Positions 60,981 to 64,000 of a DNA stretch of 64,000 nt are shown one piece after another (the first letter of the stretch is position 1; each line of letters opens with the position of its first letter). Both the position numbers and the translations under genes were made by a program. Below the pieces are notes generated by a model that was given only the letters and a program-made list of their open reading frames with translations, searched no databases and was not told the DNA's origin. Source of the stretch: Acridotheres tristis (taxonomy: Eukaryota > Chordata > Aves > Passeriformes > Sturnidae). The stretch covers positions 4,787,001 to 4,851,000 of the forward strand of contig CM072908.1 in assembly GCA_037013685.1 (NCBI GenBank), read 5' to 3'.

Positions 60981-63900
60981 CCACAAGACCCTGAGACTAA
61001 AAAAAAAATTCTCAAAACAAGCTTGGATAAATCTGACACATCCTCAAAAGCTCACCCTTTGCATGTTATAATGATTCTCAGGAGCTGTGTTTACTGTATG
61101 TCAACAAATTAATTACAATATCAGAGAGGGCCAGAATAAACATGACCATTTACTTGTCTTAGAGAAACATGTTTAAGTTTCAGACTTGATCCATATTTCA
61201 GGGGTCTCCAAGATCAAGAGGTTTCATCACCAGATCTATGGGTCAAATTGTCTCTTTTCTTTATAAGGTTATGCTATTTTCTTCATTAACAACTTCTCTT
61301 TCTGAAAAATGAACAGTAATTGTAAGTGGCTCAATAAAAACAGATCAGACTTGTGGCTGGGGAGCTCTCAGATTTTGGAGTTAATGTTTTCATGCAAACT
61401 TCATAGGTGGTTCTTGTGCATCTCAGTAATTCCCTGTAGATCAAGCCAGTCATTTTTTCCATATATGAGCTTTGGTTTTAGAAGTGTAGTAGATGATAAA
61501 CATAAATGTTTCATTTGCTATAAATATTTAATAATTATGAATAATTGATAGGCAGATTTTAAAGCAAACTGATTAGAGTTGTATGAAATTAAGGCTACAT
61601 TTGTATAATTTTCTACGCTGTATTCTAAATATTATCTGGGCTCTGTTGTTCTATAGAGCTGCATGCCTGATTGGTACTGTCAAAAAAAAATCAGCAGATG
61701 GGAACAAACAGGAAAATACATTTTTAATAGCTATATTGGCAATAAAATTAATATGGAGGATTTCCTTGTGGCTACAAGAATTTCTGTATCCACCAACTTT
61801 CATTCCATTGTAATTCATTCTTTATGGATTATCTGAGAGATGTTTTTTCAAGAGAATGTGTTTAATAGCACAGCACTAATAGCTAACTGTGATTCAGTGA
61901 CTTTCACCTATTTTGCTTTCAATTTTCTCTAATTGCCTTTGATCTCCCTGGGGCTTTGAAGCCTAAAAAAACCATATAATACTTATCTAATTACCAGAGC
62001 TCTTGCATCTCTGAAAGATTCCATCAAGGATGCTGCTTTCTGGTTCCTGCATTCAGCTGAGGGGCTGTCCCCAGATGCTTTTGGGATTCTCACAGAGCCA
62101 CAGTCCCTTTGCCAATAGGTGCCACTGTTGCTCTGCACGTCTGAGCCGTCAGTGTCCTTCACTTGAAAACCCAACCTTGAAAACGCAAATCTCAATCCCA
62201 GCGACTAAAATGTTGCAGAGGTAAAACTCCATCCAGACCACGGCCAGGGGCTGCCCGTGCCAAGACCGTGGTATATGCTTTATCTGCTCCTAAAAATAAT
62301 GATAATATTGCTAATCTTGAGCAAAAATGAATTGCATTCAATTAATTCCAGATATATTGAATAAGCCTTTAGCTTGCTGCAGGTTTATTGGTGAGCCTCA
62401 GACCAAGCTGAGCTTTGCAGATCTCTGCTCTGGGCCAAATGTGATTTAAATGCAGAAGTTGCATATTGGAGCAATAAGAATTTGGACTTGTACCAGCACT
62501 TCTTACATAGGAGCAAAGTCTCAGGGTGCCTACCCAGCAGTGGAAAGCCCCCCCAGAGCTATTTTTTTCCAGGTTTGCTCTCTGGAAATGCAAGGTCAGC
62601 TAATGTAGTTTGCTTTGCAGCTTATCTGCCATTAAGTGCTTTCCCCATGTAAAGCCAAGGGTAATCAAGGTCTGCCTGCTTCCTGCTCGGGGAGGAACCT
62701 TGCTTCACCTTGTCCTTGGATGTGCAGCTGTTTCTGTGTTTGCTTTATTCTTAGATATTTCAGACATACTACGGAATAACACAAGGTTCTTTTCTGCTCT
62801 TTCTTCAAAGAAACACATAGCAAGCTGTGTAGAAATAAAAAAAAAAAAAGAAAAAGAAAACAGAGGGCAAAGCAATTAAGAGTTTTATGTCCTTTCAAGT
62901 CCCATCCCACTTGTTTTGTGTTTTGGCTTTGTTGTTTTTTTCACTGCAACTATTTATTGACTAAAAACCAAGAGATGGAAAATTTGTTTTCAGTGATTTA
63001 ATATCTTCTGAAATAGTCCTGGCTACCTGCAGGTCAGGATGTAACACAGAACTTGTTCTAACTGGTCTAAAGCTGTGTGCCTGGATAACCTAATTCTCAT
63101 TCCTTCTGCATGGAGCAGCTCCCACAAGCACCAAGCTATATTAAGCAGTGCTTAAGATCACCCTAAGCAGTTTACACAGGGGCATCCCTGGCTTCTCTGG
63201 CTCTCACCAGTTGCCTGATGGTTTGCAGATATTCTGCCCCTCTTTAAAGTCCGGGATTCTACCAACATTTTGGGGAAGATATTCCTGGTCATGAGTTTTA
63301 GGTGGTTGTGTCAGCTGACAAGTAGCCAAAGCAGAAATCGTTGGCCTTTCACAGGAAATGGGGCAGACACTGGACATCACTCAACTTCTTTCTAGTGCAG
63401 TTCTTCATCAGGTCTTCAAGACAACCCTAGAGAGTGGGTTATTCCAAGACAAGATTAAATGTTAGAAATTATATAATTAAATTTTTGATCCAGGTGTTTT
63501 TACTCCACAGTTGTCATAGGGAATGTTTGTACTATTTTGACAGCAGATTAAGGACAAAATGGATCTTTTTGTTCCCAGGACATGTGTGTCCACCCTCTGG
63601 GTGGAAGAGAAAATCACTGTTAGATACTGACAGATGCAGTCATGTTAGCAATCAAGAGTCCTGGCTCTTCCAAGTCTCTCAGGTAGATATTTGAAAAGTT
63701 AGCACAGGTAACCTTGTACTTAAAAACTCAGAAAGATAATAATTCTCCATGAATTCTGCTAGTTGTATGCCACAGCTTGTTTTCAACTGATACTGGGTAG
63801 GGGAGAGAAATCTGTTCATTGACACTCTCCTTCACTGCTTCCTGTGGTGAATAAGGATTGTTGTATGAATAACATTTCCACTTTATTAATCTAAAAAATA

Positions 63901-64000
63901 AGGTACTGCCTGGGTTAGAAAGTCACCACAAGATCCATTTCCAGAATTTAAACAGGAGGAGGTTCCTGTCTCTAAATCTATATATTGACCAGTGCACCAT
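60981..64000. other. Intergenic; no gene recognised
   Basis: AT-rich sequence. Simple A/G-rich tract at about 62837-62862. The segment 61495-61590 is very AT-rich with homeodomain-like TAATTATGAATAATTG words. No coding exon recognised to the end of the window. Confidence 0.6.

Overview
The window looks like nuclear DNA of a bird, most likely a songbird. Almost all of it is non-coding and rather AT-rich. Genes have vertebrate splice signals and a 12-kb intron. Several CR1-type LINE tails lie on the minus strand, as is typical of bird genomes, together with solo retroviral LTRs of a kind I associate with passerines. No bacterial operons, tRNA or rRNA genes, or CRISPR arrays were seen.

Two protein-coding genes can be supported. 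LRRC38, an auxiliary gamma subunit of BK potassium channels, is complete in two coding exons on the plus strand (27567-28194 and 40464-40717). The joined product is 293 residues, with signal peptide, LRR-NT cap, leucine-rich repeats, LRR-CT cap, one membrane helix and an acidic tail. On the minus strand, 8683-8752 is a signal-peptide exon with a strong splice donor. It fits exon 1 of PDPN (podoplanin), and the head-to-head PDPN/LRRC38 order matches the human 1p36.21 locus as I remember it. The rest of PDPN would lie to the left. One weak candidate exon is at 3199-3387; the transmembrane exon was not found and probably lies outside the window.

Layout: 1-8682, PDPN intron 1 or beyond; 8683-9130, PDPN exon 1 and its GC-box promoter side; 9131-27566, the 18.8-kb divergent intergenic region. 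That region holds three minus-strand LTR-like elements (18403-19104, about 21590-21890, about 23880-24250), a CR1 fragment and a GC-rich, possibly regulatory block. 27567-40717 is LRRC38, whose intron holds two CR1 tails, an LTR and a 29-bp tandem repeat. 40718 to about 42000 is the probable LRRC38 3' UTR. 42000-64000 is gene-poor, with a CR1 tail, a duplicated 110-bp motif and a second copy of the 700-bp LTR family in the opposite orientation (60303-60980).

No convincing unknown molecular system was found. The most checkable observations are the two inverted solo LTRs with target-site duplications, the upstream mini-ORF of LRRC38, the probable PDPN exon 1, and a set of non-coding blocks that look conserved.
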